From CAIVAT01 sp037139855 (GTDB lineage: Bacteria; Bacteroidota; Bacteroidia; Bacteroidales; FEN-979), in NCBI GenBank assembly GCA_037139855.1, contig JBAXFM010000011.1:1-35310 (forward strand): a stretch of DNA of 35,310 bases, given 5' to 3'. The position numbers were made by a program, and so were the translations under genes. The notes beneath the pieces are model-generated. The model made no database searches. It was not told where the DNA came from and worked only from the letters and a program-made list of their open reading frames with translations. Positions 1 to 8,414 of this stretch are shown here, one piece after another. Position 1 is the stretch's first letter, and every line of letters begins with the position of its first letter.

Positions 1-199
1 GCGATGCCTGATCCGAGACACCGTTGAGAAGGGTTTCCCGGGAGACAAGACGCGCCTAATTTCTAAAATTAAGCAGCAAGTCTGTAAGAATAATTGTCGC
101 CAGTTAATGGCTGTGTAAGCTGACTTTTTACGAGGTCGGCTCACGAACACTCGGCATGCTTACAATTCCACTTCCCTGCTGTCAAAACCAGTCAGCCCC
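1..199 (-). ncRNA. ssrA: tmRNA (transfer-messenger RNA), 5' part, cut by the window edge
   Basis: tmRNA rescues stalled ribosomes and tags the unfinished peptide for proteolysis. Read on the minus strand, the RNA starts GGGGCUGACUGGUUUUGACA, the usual tmRNA 5' end that pairs with the tRNA-like 3' end. It then shows CAUGCCGAG and CUCGUAAAAAGU, typical of the first pseudoknot region. A short reading frame follows and ends in Leu-Ala-Ala-stop: codons at 101 down to 69 encode GDNYSYRLAA. The 3' half (remaining pseudoknots and acceptor arm) lies beyond base 1. The identification is firm; the exact resume codon (GGC at 99-101 or ACT at 102-104) is inferred. Confidence 0.93.
69..101 (-). other. tmRNA tag reading frame (proteolysis tag)
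   Basis: Minus-strand codons GGC GAC AAT TAT TCT TAC AGA CTT GCT GCT TAA encode GDNYSYRLAA and a stop. The C-terminal Leu-Ala-Ala is the degron expected of tmRNA tags. Familiar Bacteroidota tags resemble GExxYALAA; this one has the same Gly-acidic-Asn start but carries Tyr-Arg before LAA. Taking GGC as the resume codon is inference. Confidence 0.75.
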
Positions 200-205
200 G
201 AATGA

Positions 206-225
206 ATTATAGCAATGCAAAGGTA
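206..225 (-). promoter_or_regulatory. Putative tmRNA promoter elements
   Basis: On the minus strand, TACCTTTG (225-218) fits the Bacteroidota -7 consensus TAnnTTTG, and TATAAT (211-206) lies 7 bases before the tmRNA 5' end at 199. The TATAAT spacing fits better; TACCTTTG is about 18 bases from the mature end. No clear -33 element is visible, so which one is used is uncertain. Confidence 0.4.
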
Positions 226-236
226 TGAAAAAAAAA

Positions 237-1229
237 TTATGATTCAGGATTATTGAGGACCGTATTCACAAACAGAGAGATATCGTATTTGGAGTGGAAA
301 ATGTGATAAAGTTCAGCAATAATAGGAAAACTAACTTCAACACTCATCGTTTTTGCAATTAGCTCATAGAAAACGTCCACTGCTGTTTTTCCTTCCAACA
401 CAAGTTCATGAGATACATGTTCGGTAAAAAAACCTTTGCCTATCAGAAGCCCGAGTGTTCTGTTTCGGCTTAGGTCGTTGAGCGCTGTAAGCGTAAAGTC
501 TCCATATCCGCAGTAATTGAATAAAGTGTCGATCTTACCGCCGGCAAACACCAATACTTTCCTCATTTCCTTGAAAGCCCTTGTTAAAATAAGGAACCGA
601 AGGTTTGGTGAATTGAACTGGGCATCAACAATTCCCAGGGCAATTGCATAAATATTTTTCAAAATACTGAGAATTTCAACACCACGGGTATCATCGGAAT
701 AATCGATGTGGATATTGGTGTTTGTGAAAATTTCCCTTATTTTCAAGACATGATCAGGGTTTTCAGAACCCAAGGTAAATCCTGTTGGCAACCGGTTGAT
801 TATCTCACGGGCAAAACTAGGGCCTTTCATTGTGCAAACGGGGTTAGGGAATTCATCCTTCAAACATTCCAATATAGTTCTGTTCCCATTGCCGAAGCCT
901 TTGGCCAGGTTGATCAGAATGGCATCAGGCGGGATGTGCGAAGCTATTTTTTTCAGGTAATCAATCATTGCCACAGAGGGGATGGCCAAAAAGATGATTT
1001 TCGCATATTCAAGCAATTTGTTATCAGTAGTGGCGTGCAAACCGGGATTGAGATGCAATGTTGGGAAATATTTGGAATTGATTTGGGTCCGGTTAATCTC
1101 TTCAACGATCTGAGATTCGATCGAATGGAGAAGAATATTTTCCCGGCCAGTTTCGGCAAGTATATTGGCCAGGGAGGTTCCGATTGTTCCGGCCCCGATG
1201 AGGGCAATTTTATATTGTTGATTTTTCAT
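237..1229 (-). CDS. gpsA: NAD(P)-dependent glycerol-3-phosphate dehydrogenase
   Basis: Cytoplasmic enzyme that reduces dihydroxyacetone phosphate to sn-glycerol-3-phosphate, the backbone of phospholipids. The 330-residue length is normal for GpsA. A Rossmann GxGxxG motif lies at residues 12-17. AKGF at 109-112 corresponds to the usual SKG motif, GPSFA is at 136-140, and LKN with the likely catalytic Lys191 is at 190-192. GYGDFTLTALND followed by SRN (254-256) matches the C-terminal substrate-binding helices. The gene starts 3 bases after the stop of the upstream sensor kinase, so the two are probably co-transcribed. The tmRNA gene follows 37 bases downstream. No strong Shine-Dalgarno precedes the ATG, as is normal in this phylum. 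The call is confident. Confidence 0.93.
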   Translation of the reverse strand: MKNQQYKIALIGAGTIGTSLANILAETGRENILLHSIESQIVEEINRTQINSKYFPTLHLNPGLHATTDNKLLEYAKIIFLAIPSVAMIDYLKKIASHIPPDAILINLAKGFGNGNRTILECLKDEFPNPVCTMKGPSFAREIINRLPTGFTLGSENPDHVLKIREIFTNTNIHIDYSDDTRGVEILSILKNIYAIALGIVDAQFNSPNLRFLILTRAFKEMRKVLVFAGGKIDTLFNYCGYGDFTLTALNDLSRNRTLGLLIGKGFFTEHVSHELVLEGKTAVDVFYELIAKTMSVEVSFPIIAELYHIFHSKYDISLFVNTVLNNPES

Positions 1230-1232
1230 AAT

Positions 1233-3575
1233 TTATTTTTCTTGTGTTGTTGAAAACAGAATCCGGAAACAGGCGCCTCCGATGCTGGTGACCTCAAGAC
1301 TTGCTTCAATCTGTTCCACCAAAATATTTACAATCTGGGAACCCATGCTTTGGGTTGAATTCATGGTAAAATCAACTGGCAGTCCAACGCCATCATCGCA
1401 AATCGAAACACAGAATTTATCTTCATTTTCAGGGAGAAGTCTAATCCAAATATTACCGGTAAGATTTCCCGGGAAAGCATATTTGTATGCATTCGTAATT
1501 AGTTCATTGATGATCAATCCCAGGGGTAAGGCCATAGCAATTGCTACCGAACAGGGGTATATTTCCGTTTGCAACCGAATCCGGTTGTTGTTAAAGGAAC
1601 TTGAAATTATCTGTGCGAGATGATGGAGGTAATTGTCGAATGGAATCGAACTGATTTCTTGAGTTTGGTAGAGTTGTTCGTGGACCAATGACATGGTGCG
1701 AACCCTCAATTGCAAATCGGAAAGTGAACTGCTTAATTCAGGATTGGCAGATTGGTCTCGTTGCATATTCATCAGGCTGATCAAAATGGCAAAATTATTT
1801 TTAACCCGATTATGAATTTCTCGAAGTAGAAATTCTTTTTGCCTGGAATTTTCTGAAAGTTCCTCTTCATGATTCTTGCGTTCAGAAATGTCACGGACGA
1901 CAGTAATAAGTTTTTTTATCTCCTTTGTGGCAGGCTCCAGGATAGGGTTGATATTGGCCTCGGCCCAAAATGTAGATCCATCTTTTCTCAATGCTTTATA
2001 AATGTAACGAGTAGAAATTTTCAAACGAAACATTTCAATAAGGCGCAAATTTACTGTAACATGATAAGCTGACTCGACCAATTCAAGCGGACTTGTCATT
2101 TGAAGAATTTCCTGGGTACTGTATCCATACAATTTCTCACAGGAGGGGCTTATGTAGATTCTATGCAAACTGGCATCCATCAATGAAATAACATCAACTG
2201 TGTTTTCAGCCAGGAAACGATGCAGTTCTTCACTCCTGTTGAGCCTGCCTTCTGCTTCGATGCGTATGTTAATTTCACTTGTGAGGCGGGCATTTAACTC
2301 TTTTAACTCATTCTTCCGTCTCCTGTTTTTACGCGCAAGGGTATCAACAAACAGAATTACAGACAGCAGAATCATCAATGCAACTTCGAATAAAAATATC
2401 TCAACCTGCTTATTTCTAATCTCAAGTCCCTGAATAAGCATTTCCTGGTTCAGGAGTTCGTTTTGTGCTTCACTGGCTCTTATGTTACGGTTGGCTTCAA
2501 GTATTAAAATCTCCGAACGGTTGCGATCCAACTTTATTTTGGTTCGGTATTCAATATATGCCTTGTAGTACTTCATGGCATCAGCATACCTGTTTTCTGC
2601 TTTGGCAAAATCAGAAAGTTGTGAATAAATTGCTTCCAGTAAATCAGTTTTTCTGATAGATTCAGCCAAGCGCAGCGAATTCTGAAAGTAATACCTGGCT
2701 GAGTCTTTTTTGCCCAGCAACCAATAGGCTTCCCCTACATTCAGGTATGATGATGCAATAAAAAAAAGTTGACCTTTTTTCTCTCTGATTCGCATGGCCT
2801 TGAGATTGTATTCAAGGCTTATCTTGTTATTATTGAGTACATTGTAGATATGAGCGATGCGCGTATAGATTACTGCTATTTCAGCAGGGTTATCATTCCG
2901 GGCAAAACAGGATATGGCTGATTGATAGGTGTATTCTGCATGGGAATACATTTTTTTCTCTTTGAAAGCATCTCCAAGAAGTTTATAAACCGAACCCTGA
3001 TAGTACAGATCGTGTATTTTTTGAAAATCAGGCAAACTGAGGTATAAGTTACGAATGGCAAGATCACAATCACCTTTAGCAAGATAATACTTAGCATAAA
3101 AGAGGAAAACCTGAGCACGTGTTATGGGATCCACTGATTTTTGTGAAACCATGGACGCAATTTCCAGATATTTTCTGGCAAGGTCATAATCCTTGATCAG
3201 CAGGAAAAAATTTACAATAAGTGTATAATGTAAAACTAATTTATTGATATCATGATCCTGATCATACAGGTCAATGATTTTAAAATAAGTTCCGAGTGTA
3301 CTAACATAATCTTCATTAACCAAATAATACTTTGCCAACGCTGACAAGGCATTTATCTTTCCATTAGTGTATTTTATCTGACTTGAAAGTGTGAAAGATT
3401 CAATGGCGTAAGATTTGGCGAGATCCAAGTTGTGAGTTATCGACGTTTCAGCAAGTTGATTAAGGGAATCAATTGTCATTCTCAGTTGCAACCTTCCGTG
3501 TACCTCAGAGAACTCTGCAGTAAAAGCAACAGTTGTGTAAAGAGATAAAAGAACAAATATTCCTATAATTCTCAT
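1233..3575 (-). CDS. TPR-containing sensor histidine kinase with PAS domain (HisKA_2 type)
   Basis: Inner-membrane sensor kinase of 780 residues. A signal peptide (about 1-20) precedes a long periplasmic region of TPR-like helical repeats (about 50-345) and a transmembrane helix at 392-412. A short coiled coil leads into a PAS domain (about 450-565). The HisKA_2 box REIHNRVKNN has the likely phospho-acceptor His588. The HATPase domain shows LIINELITNAYKY (688-700), DDGVG (727-731) and a glycine-poor G2 region GSQIV. The ligand is unknown. No response regulator is adjacent, so it is an orphan kinase here. Its stop lies 3 bases before gpsA. The domain call is firm; the signal it senses cannot be told. 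Confidence 0.9.
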   Translation of the reverse strand: MRIIGIFVLLSLYTTVAFTAEFSEVHGRLQLRMTIDSLNQLAETSITHNLDLAKSYAIESFTLSSQIKYTNGKINALSALAKYYLVNEDYVSTLGTYFKIIDLYDQDHDINKLVLHYTLIVNFFLLIKDYDLARKYLEIASMVSQKSVDPITRAQVFLFYAKYYLAKGDCDLAIRNLYLSLPDFQKIHDLYYQGSVYKLLGDAFKEKKMYSHAEYTYQSAISCFARNDNPAEIAVIYTRIAHIYNVLNNNKISLEYNLKAMRIREKKGQLFFIASSYLNVGEAYWLLGKKDSARYYFQNSLRLAESIRKTDLLEAIYSQLSDFAKAENRYADAMKYYKAYIEYRTKIKLDRNRSEILILEANRNIRASEAQNELLNQEMLIQGLEIRNKQVEIFLFEVALMILLSVILFVDTLARKNRRRKNELKELNARLTSEINIRIEAEGRLNRSEELHRFLAENTVDVISLMDASLHRIYISPSCEKLYGYSTQEILQMTSPLELVESAYHVTVNLRLIEMFRLKISTRYIYKALRKDGSTFWAEANINPILEPATKEIKKLITVVRDISERKNHEEELSENSRQKEFLLREIHNRVKNNFAILISLMNMQRDQSANPELSSSLSDLQLRVRTMSLVHEQLYQTQEISSIPFDNYLHHLAQIISSSFNNNRIRLQTEIYPCSVAIAMALPLGLIINELITNAYKYAFPGNLTGNIWIRLLPENEDKFCVSICDDGVGLPVDFTMNSTQSMGSQIVNILVEQIEASLEVTSIGGACFRILFSTTQEK

Positions 3576-3754
3576 GAGTTATATATTCGGTAATACTTGA
3601 TCAGGTATCCTGCCCGGCATAATAAAGTAATCTTTTACAACTGTGTTTCCGAAAAACCCGGACCAGTGTTAACTCCTGATTGGCTTATCCAAGAGAGCAC
3701 TGAGTGCCCGACAAAGCGTATTATGCTATTTGCAATAAAACTGTCCTTACACCT

Positions 3755-3768
3755 TGGTTAAGTAACCA
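3755..3768. promoter_or_regulatory. 14-base palindrome, possible operator
   Basis: TGGTTAAGTAACCA is an almost perfect dyad: TGGTTA and TAACCA arms around AG. It lies about 180 bases before the kinase start and 275 before the FkbM gene. It could be a dimeric regulator site, but nothing else in the window supports a specific regulator. Confidence 0.25.
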
Positions 3769-3942
3769 GAAAGCAACCAGGAATAATTATTTAACAAATT
3801 TATGGGGTTTATCCATTAAATCCAAATGGTTTTTTACTTTTGATGGGAAAATCGATTCGGGAGTAGCCTGAGAAGAAGATGTTTGGGTTTTCCACCTGGT
3901 TATCAGGCGTGGTTCATAGGATCAAATAATCAAAAAATATTC

Positions 3943-3950
3943 TAATTTTG
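3943..3950 (+). promoter_or_regulatory. Putative promoter -7 element for the glycan cluster
   Basis: TAATTTTG matches the Bacteroidota -7 consensus TAnnTTTG and lies 92 bases before the first FkbM ATG. No clear TTTG is present at -33, so support is moderate. Confidence 0.4.
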
Positions 3951-4042
3951 CAAACCATGGCATTTAAAATCAGCAATATTTGAAACCAAATCGGCTTCGT
4001 GTCTGCCTGCTTTTTTAACTTACAAGGCTTGAAATTTTAAAG

Positions 4043-4852
4043 ATGAAAAAAATTGTATTATTAATTTTACATCCGTTTCTTGGCAAAAAAGCTTTTCAAA
4101 GTTTTTTTCAAAAGCTACAGCTAATAGGACTTTATGGACAAAATTACGGACGTTCAGGTGAATATGAGGAAAGTGGGGAGAAGGTAGCGATAGATTATAT
4201 ATTGAGAAAGCTGGAAAAAGAAAACAAATCGGTCATATTTGATGTTGGGGCCAATATCGGCAAGTATTCCCGATATATTTTAGAGAGATGTCAACCTGAT
4301 TGCTCTGTATATTGTTTTGAGCCTTCTCCAACAACTTTTTTACAATTAAAAGCAAATTTGGGTTCATTTGAAAATGCACATTGTGTCAACATTGGTCTTG
4401 GCAAATCAAATGAAGAAACGACACTTTTTAACAATGAGGTTAATACGGCTCATGCATCCTTATTCCCACGGGATATGAGCCATTGGGGGCCTAAGTATGT
4501 GTTGGATAAAGTTGAATCCGTTGTAATAACAACATTAGATCAATTTTGCCAGAACAATAAAATAGAGAGGATCGACTTTTTGAAAATTGACGTTGAAGGA
4601 TTTGAATACAATCTTTTACAAGGAGCTGAAAAAATGCTGATGAACAGACGAATTGCTCATTTACAATTTGAAATGGGCGTTTGTGCGGTCGATGCAAAAT
4701 ATTTCTTCAAGGATATTTACCTGCTATTGGCAAAAAATTATGACATATACCGAATATTGAAAAATGGTTTATACCCGATCGAAAACTATAATGAGCAATT
4801 GGAGGTTTTTTTAACCACCAATTATTTGGCAGTCCTTAAAAACACATATTGA
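4043..4852 (+). CDS. FkbM family methyltransferase
   Basis: SAM-dependent O-methyltransferase of the FkbM family, 269 residues. The SAM-binding motif I is VIFDVGANIGKYS (64-76). An acidic ribose-binding residue follows in CFEPSP (Glu93), and the family motif FLKIDVEGFE lies at 179-188. FkbM enzymes methylate hydroxyls of polyketides, sugars or glycolipids; here the neighbours (a glycosyltransferase-like protein, a second FkbM and a flippase) point to sugar methylation in a surface glycan. It is the first gene of a four-gene plus-strand unit. The acceptor cannot be told from the sequence. Base composition is noticeably more AT-rich than the bat or moa genes. Confidence 0.85.
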   Translation: MKKIVLLILHPFLGKKAFQSFFQKLQLIGLYGQNYGRSGEYEESGEKVAIDYILRKLEKENKSVIFDVGANIGKYSRYILERCQPDCSVYCFEPSPTTFLQLKANLGSFENAHCVNIGLGKSNEETTLFNNEVNTAHASLFPRDMSHWGPKYVLDKVESVVITTLDQFCQNNKIERIDFLKIDVEGFEYNLLQGAEKMLMNRRIAHLQFEMGVCAVDAKYFFKDIYLLLAKNYDIYRILKNGLYPIENYNEQLEVFLTTNYLAVLKNTY

Positions 4853-4876
4853 ACGCAGCATATTTTTAAATAGAAA

Positions 4877-6061
4877 ATGACAATTTCTTTTATTGAGCTT
4901 GATTTTCATTTTGATTCCGTAGATGGATTCTGTAGAATATTTGAGCATACCGGGCATCAATTGAATATATTTATAAAACCTGTAATTTTTGAAAAAATCA
5001 AACACCATTCCTATGTTACGAAATATAAATGGTTTTTCTGTCAGAATATGTCGAGAACCAAATTTCTTTCAGAACATATCGAGGAAATAAATTCTGCTGA
5101 CTGTATCTTTATCAATACGATAGCAAATGAATTTGGGGCTTACGTTAAAGCTGATTTTAAGCGCCCGACGATTTCCAGAACACATAATGCATATAAATTG
5201 CTGGACCCCTGGAATCATTTGCGCATTTATACAACACCTTTTTATTTTTGGAAAGCCTTCTCTTACTTTATACGTGAAATTGTATGGAATGGATTTTGGT
5301 ACTATCGGCCAAAACTTTTAAAAAAAATTGACTATTTTATTTTTCCTGATGATGGCATCACCAGTTTTGTTTTATCCAAAGGATTGATTTCTCCCCATAA
5401 AGTTTTGCCATCACTTTCGTTAAAAGTCTATCAACCTGTGAATCTCAGCAGACCTTCACCTGACCAATCTTTCAGGATTACCATAATTGGCAGTGTTGAT
5501 CAGCGACGCAGGAATTACGAGCCCGTCATTGAAGCTTTCCGGCAGCTGACGCCTTTGTTAAACCGACCTGTAATTCTTTCACTTTTAGGGAAATCCGCTG
5601 GGAAATATGCCACTGAAGTTATACAGAAATTAAAAAGTCTTGGGTCTGACAATTTCAAACTGGAATCCTTTGATGAGGTTGTTCCTCAAGATGTGTTTGA
5701 TGCTGTTATGTCAAATACTCACCTGATTCTGAGTCCTGTTAATTTAAAAAACAGTACCGAAATATTTGGCGAAATTTATGGACAAACAAAAATATCAGGT
5801 AGTTTGTTGGATGTTTTGCGATTCCCGAAGATTACAATTCTTCCCGCCGGCTATAACCTTGATGGGATTTTTAAAAATTATTTCGATCAATACAGTGACC
5901 CCAGGGAGCTGAAGGATATTATGCTGAAGTTCATTACGCAAGAACACCTGGTGGATGAGAAAACTGCTTTAATCAAAAAAATTATCGAAAGTAAATTCAC
6001 AGCCTCCACATTAGCAAACCAGTTTGTTTCAACCATAAAAACGCTATCGCTGCCAAAATGA
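4877..6061 (+). CDS. Glycosyltransferase-like protein (probable GT-B fold)
   Basis: 394-residue cytoplasmic protein with no signal peptide. Residues 1-190 look like an N-terminal domain with short hydrophobic strands. The second half begins with FRITIIGSVDQRRRNYE (199-215), a strand-glycine loop followed by a helix, as at the start of the nucleotide-sugar domain of GT-B glycosyltransferases. ILSLLGKS (233-240) and LILSPVN (283-289) resemble the later strands of that fold. The classical GT4 Glu-x7-Glu motif is not obvious, so the family assignment is tentative. The start lies 24 bases after the first FkbM gene, and its stop overlaps the start of the second FkbM gene by 4 bases. This indicates tight co-translation and a shared role in glycan assembly. 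Confidence 0.55.
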   Translation: MTISFIELDFHFDSVDGFCRIFEHTGHQLNIFIKPVIFEKIKHHSYVTKYKWFFCQNMSRTKFLSEHIEEINSADCIFINTIANEFGAYVKADFKRPTISRTHNAYKLLDPWNHLRIYTTPFYFWKAFSYFIREIVWNGFWYYRPKLLKKIDYFIFPDDGITSFVLSKGLISPHKVLPSLSLKVYQPVNLSRPSPDQSFRITIIGSVDQRRRNYEPVIEAFRQLTPLLNRPVILSLLGKSAGKYATEVIQKLKSLGSDNFKLESFDEVVPQDVFDAVMSNTHLILSPVNLKNSTEIFGEIYGQTKISGSLLDVLRFPKITILPAGYNLDGIFKNYFDQYSDPRELKDIMLKFITQEHLVDEKTALIKKIIESKFTASTLANQFVSTIKTLSLPK

Positions 6062-6966
6062 TAAAAAAACAGCAATTAATTAATATTAGTCGATTTATAC
6101 GTAATTACCTGGCAATTTATTTTCCCAAGACCTTTAAGAAGTTTGATTTCAGGGCCTTCAACCAGCAAGATCAAGCTGCAGCAGATTTCAAATCCTATGC
6201 AGAACCTGAACTATTCTTCATTAACGAGCTTCTGGAACCAGGTTCTACCCTAATTGATATAGGGTCAAATGCAGGTGTTTATCTTTATATATTTCAAAAA
6301 GCCAAAAAGTATAAAAGAATTATCGGATTTGAACCAATTCCGATATTATTCAAAAGGCTGAGGAAATATTTTCCTGATTTAGAGATTTTTGATTATGCTG
6401 TTTCCGATAAATCCGAAACAGGAATTTTTAAAATACCATACATCGACGGAAGGATTTATGATACCCGTGGAACCTTACACAATTATACGGAAGAGGGAGA
6501 AACAAAATCTGATCGAATCAGCGTAAAGAAAATTACCCTGGATGATTTTATTGCTGATCATAACATTGAAGAAGTTTCATTCATTAAAATTGACATAGAA
6601 GGGCATGAAATTGCGGCCATTGACGGTGCGAAAAATACTATTTGCAAATTCATGCCATTACTATTGATTGAAATTGAACAACGACATCATCCTGAAACAA
6701 ATATTGATGTTCTGTTTTCATTGATTACCAAATATAATTATCAGGGTTTCTTTTTTGATAAAGCAGATCAGCGTTTTAAGCCGCTTTCTGATTTTTCAGC
6801 GGCCATTCATCAGAATTTATCGAAAATGAATGAATATTATATCAATAATTTTATTTTCGTAAGTGATTCAAATTTTGTTTCTATCACCAATAAGTTCAAG
6901 TTGATTGAAAATATTCTCAGGAACCAGGAAACAATTGACCTTCAGAACGACAGGATGCATCCATGA
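6058..6966 (+). CDS. FkbM family methyltransferase (second copy)
   Basis: A 302-residue SAM-dependent methyltransferase. Motif I is LIDIGSNAGVY (65-75), the acidic loop is GFEPIP (90-95), and the FkbM signature is FIKIDIEGHE (175-184). It is clearly diverged from the first FkbM protein of this cluster rather than a recent duplicate, with a longer N-terminus and a distinct C-terminal region of about 80 residues. Its start overlaps the glycosyltransferase-like gene by 4 bases (ATGA), and its stop overlaps the flippase start by 4 bases. Its likely role is methylation of a second position or residue on the same glycan; the substrate is unknown. Confidence 0.85.
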   Translation: MIKKQQLINISRFIRNYLAIYFPKTFKKFDFRAFNQQDQAAADFKSYAEPELFFINELLEPGSTLIDIGSNAGVYLYIFQKAKKYKRIIGFEPIPILFKRLRKYFPDLEIFDYAVSDKSETGIFKIPYIDGRIYDTRGTLHNYTEEGETKSDRISVKKITLDDFIADHNIEEVSFIKIDIEGHEIAAIDGAKNTICKFMPLLLIEIEQRHHPETNIDVLFSLITKYNYQGFFFDKADQRFKPLSDFSAAIHQNLSKMNEYYINNFIFVSDSNFVSITNKFKLIENILRNQETIDLQNDRMHP

Positions 6967-8414
6967 TCTCAAAGCATTTTTTTAAATCATCGATTATCTA
7001 TACCATTGTTGGTGCTTTACCCTACACGTCAGGTTTTCTACTGTTAATCTGGTTCACGCGCTACCTTACACCTGCTCAGTTTGGTGTTAATGTGCTCTAT
7101 ATTAGTCTGATGTATTTTATTCAGATTTTTTCTTCATTTGGATTGGATGCTGTCGCTTCATTGATGTATATTGATTACAGGGATGATCAAAAACGACTGA
7201 GTGAATTTATAGGTACGGTTCTGATCGGATTGATTGTTATCGGAACGCTGACATTTGTTGTTTTCTTTTTCGGAGGATTTCATTTATTCAATTTGATTTT
7301 TAGTGAGAACAATGTGTTGGAGCTGATTCCGCTTGGCATTTATACCATTTTTTCGGCAATTATGAATAGTGTATTCAAAACCTATTCTACCCTTTTAGTT
7401 TATCAGCAGCGGCCAATGAGGTTCTTTTTTCTCAATATCAGCAATTTCGTTCTTACCATAGGAATTTCGTTGGCTATCTTATGGGCTTATCCGTTCACTC
7501 TTTATGGCCCAGTTATAGGTAGATTTGTGGCCATTGCGATCATAGCAGCAGTTTCTGTTGGTTTGTTGATTAAAGAATATGGGTTTAAAGGGAATGTTAA
7601 TTTCATTAAACCCATTTTTGTTTTTGCCTATCCGATTTTGATTTATGGCTTCCTTACATGGGTGGTCAATTACATTGACCGTTTCATAATTTTGCGGTTC
7701 ATGACAGATCCGGCGCTTGTTGGGATCTATGATTTTGGCGTTAAATTGGCAATTGGAATTGAATTGCTGCTGATCGGACTGGTAAATGCCATTAATCCGA
7801 AAGTATTTGTGATCTGGAAGGAAAAAGCCATCAGCGAAAGTACGGTTGAAGCCAACCGATATTACAACGGATTAACCGCATTCATGTTGCTTCTAATACC
7901 AGCCTTTGTTTTGTTGGTGCCTATGTTAGTACCGATTGTCATAAAAAAAGAAATATACTTTCGTGCATTTGGGTTTTTGGCCATCCTTGCGGCTGGAAAT
8001 GCTTCGAGGGTGTGGTATTATATGTTTCTGGCTCCGCTGTTTTATTTTAAACGAACGAAAGCACTTCCGCTTGTATTTACATATAGTGCTATATTTGAGA
8101 TTGTTGCAGGAATGATTATGATCAAATATTTTGGTCTGATGGGTGCAGTCTGGGTGAATTTTATGGTCAAACCAATCCAGGCATTTTTCTTATGGCGTGA
8201 AAGCAGGAAAGTTTTCGACTTTCACTTCAATCGTTGGAAAATATTCTATCTTCCAGTTATCTTCATGCTATTCGTTCTTGTTTCAGAATTCTTCGTCACG
8301 AAAACAACCCAAATCTATTTTCATTCCGGACAATTGTTGATCAGTGTTGTACTTGTCTGGTTTGCATATCGAAAAGAATTGATCCCGTTTGCCCAAAAGC
8401 TTCTCAGGTTTTAG
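6963..8414 (+). CDS. Wzx-type oligosaccharide flippase (polysaccharide biosynthesis protein)
   Basis: Polytopic inner-membrane protein of 483 residues with about 12-14 hydrophobic segments evenly spread along its length. The N-terminus (helix, short loop, YLTPAQFGVN, helix) is characteristic of the MATE/MOP superfamily polysaccharide exporters. Such proteins move lipid-linked oligosaccharides to the periplasmic face. It closes the four-gene glycan cluster. No Wzy polymerase or chain-length regulator is in the window, so the glycan may be a single unit or may rely on genes elsewhere. Its 3' end overlaps the convergent yihY gene by 11 bases, leaving no room for a separate terminator. Confidence 0.83.
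   Translation: MISKHFFKSSIIYTIVGALPYTSGFLLLIWFTRYLTPAQFGVNVLYISLMYFIQIFSSFGLDAVASLMYIDYRDDQKRLSEFIGTVLIGLIVIGTLTFVVFFFGGFHLFNLIFSENNVLELIPLGIYTIFSAIMNSVFKTYSTLLVYQQRPMRFFFLNISNFVLTIGISLAILWAYPFTLYGPVIGRFVAIAIIAAVSVGLLIKEYGFKGNVNFIKPIFVFAYPILIYGFLTWVVNYIDRFIILRFMTDPALVGIYDFGVKLAIGIELLLIGLVNAINPKVFVIWKEKAISESTVEANRYYNGLTAFMLLLIPAFVLLVPMLVPIVIKKEIYFRAFGFLAILAAGNASRVWYYMFLAPLFYFKRTKALPLVFTYSAIFEIVAGMIMIKYFGLMGAVWVNFMVKPIQAFFLWRESRKVFDFHFNRWKIFYLPVIFMLFVLVSEFFVTKTTQIYFHSGQLLISVVLVWFAYRKELIPFAQKLLRF

Larger units (their letters stand above)
3576..4042. other. 467-base spacer between divergent transcription units
   Basis: No convincing gene was seen; the longest plus-strand frames are under 20 codons. 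It must hold the promoters of the sensor kinase (leftward) and the glycan cluster (rightward). Visible items are a 14-base palindrome TGGTTAAGTAACCA (3755-3768), a short inverted repeat GCACT-G-AGTGC (3697-3707) and a -7-like element TAATTTTG (3943-3950). None is proven to be functional. Confidence 0.6.

Noticed and set aside
708..1253. 181-codon open frame opposite gpsA
   Set aside because: It lies entirely over the well-supported gpsA gene, has no family motif, and its composition reads as an antisense shadow.
3576..4042. Small genes in the long spacer
   Set aside because: The frames are under 20 codons with no start context or conservation evidence.
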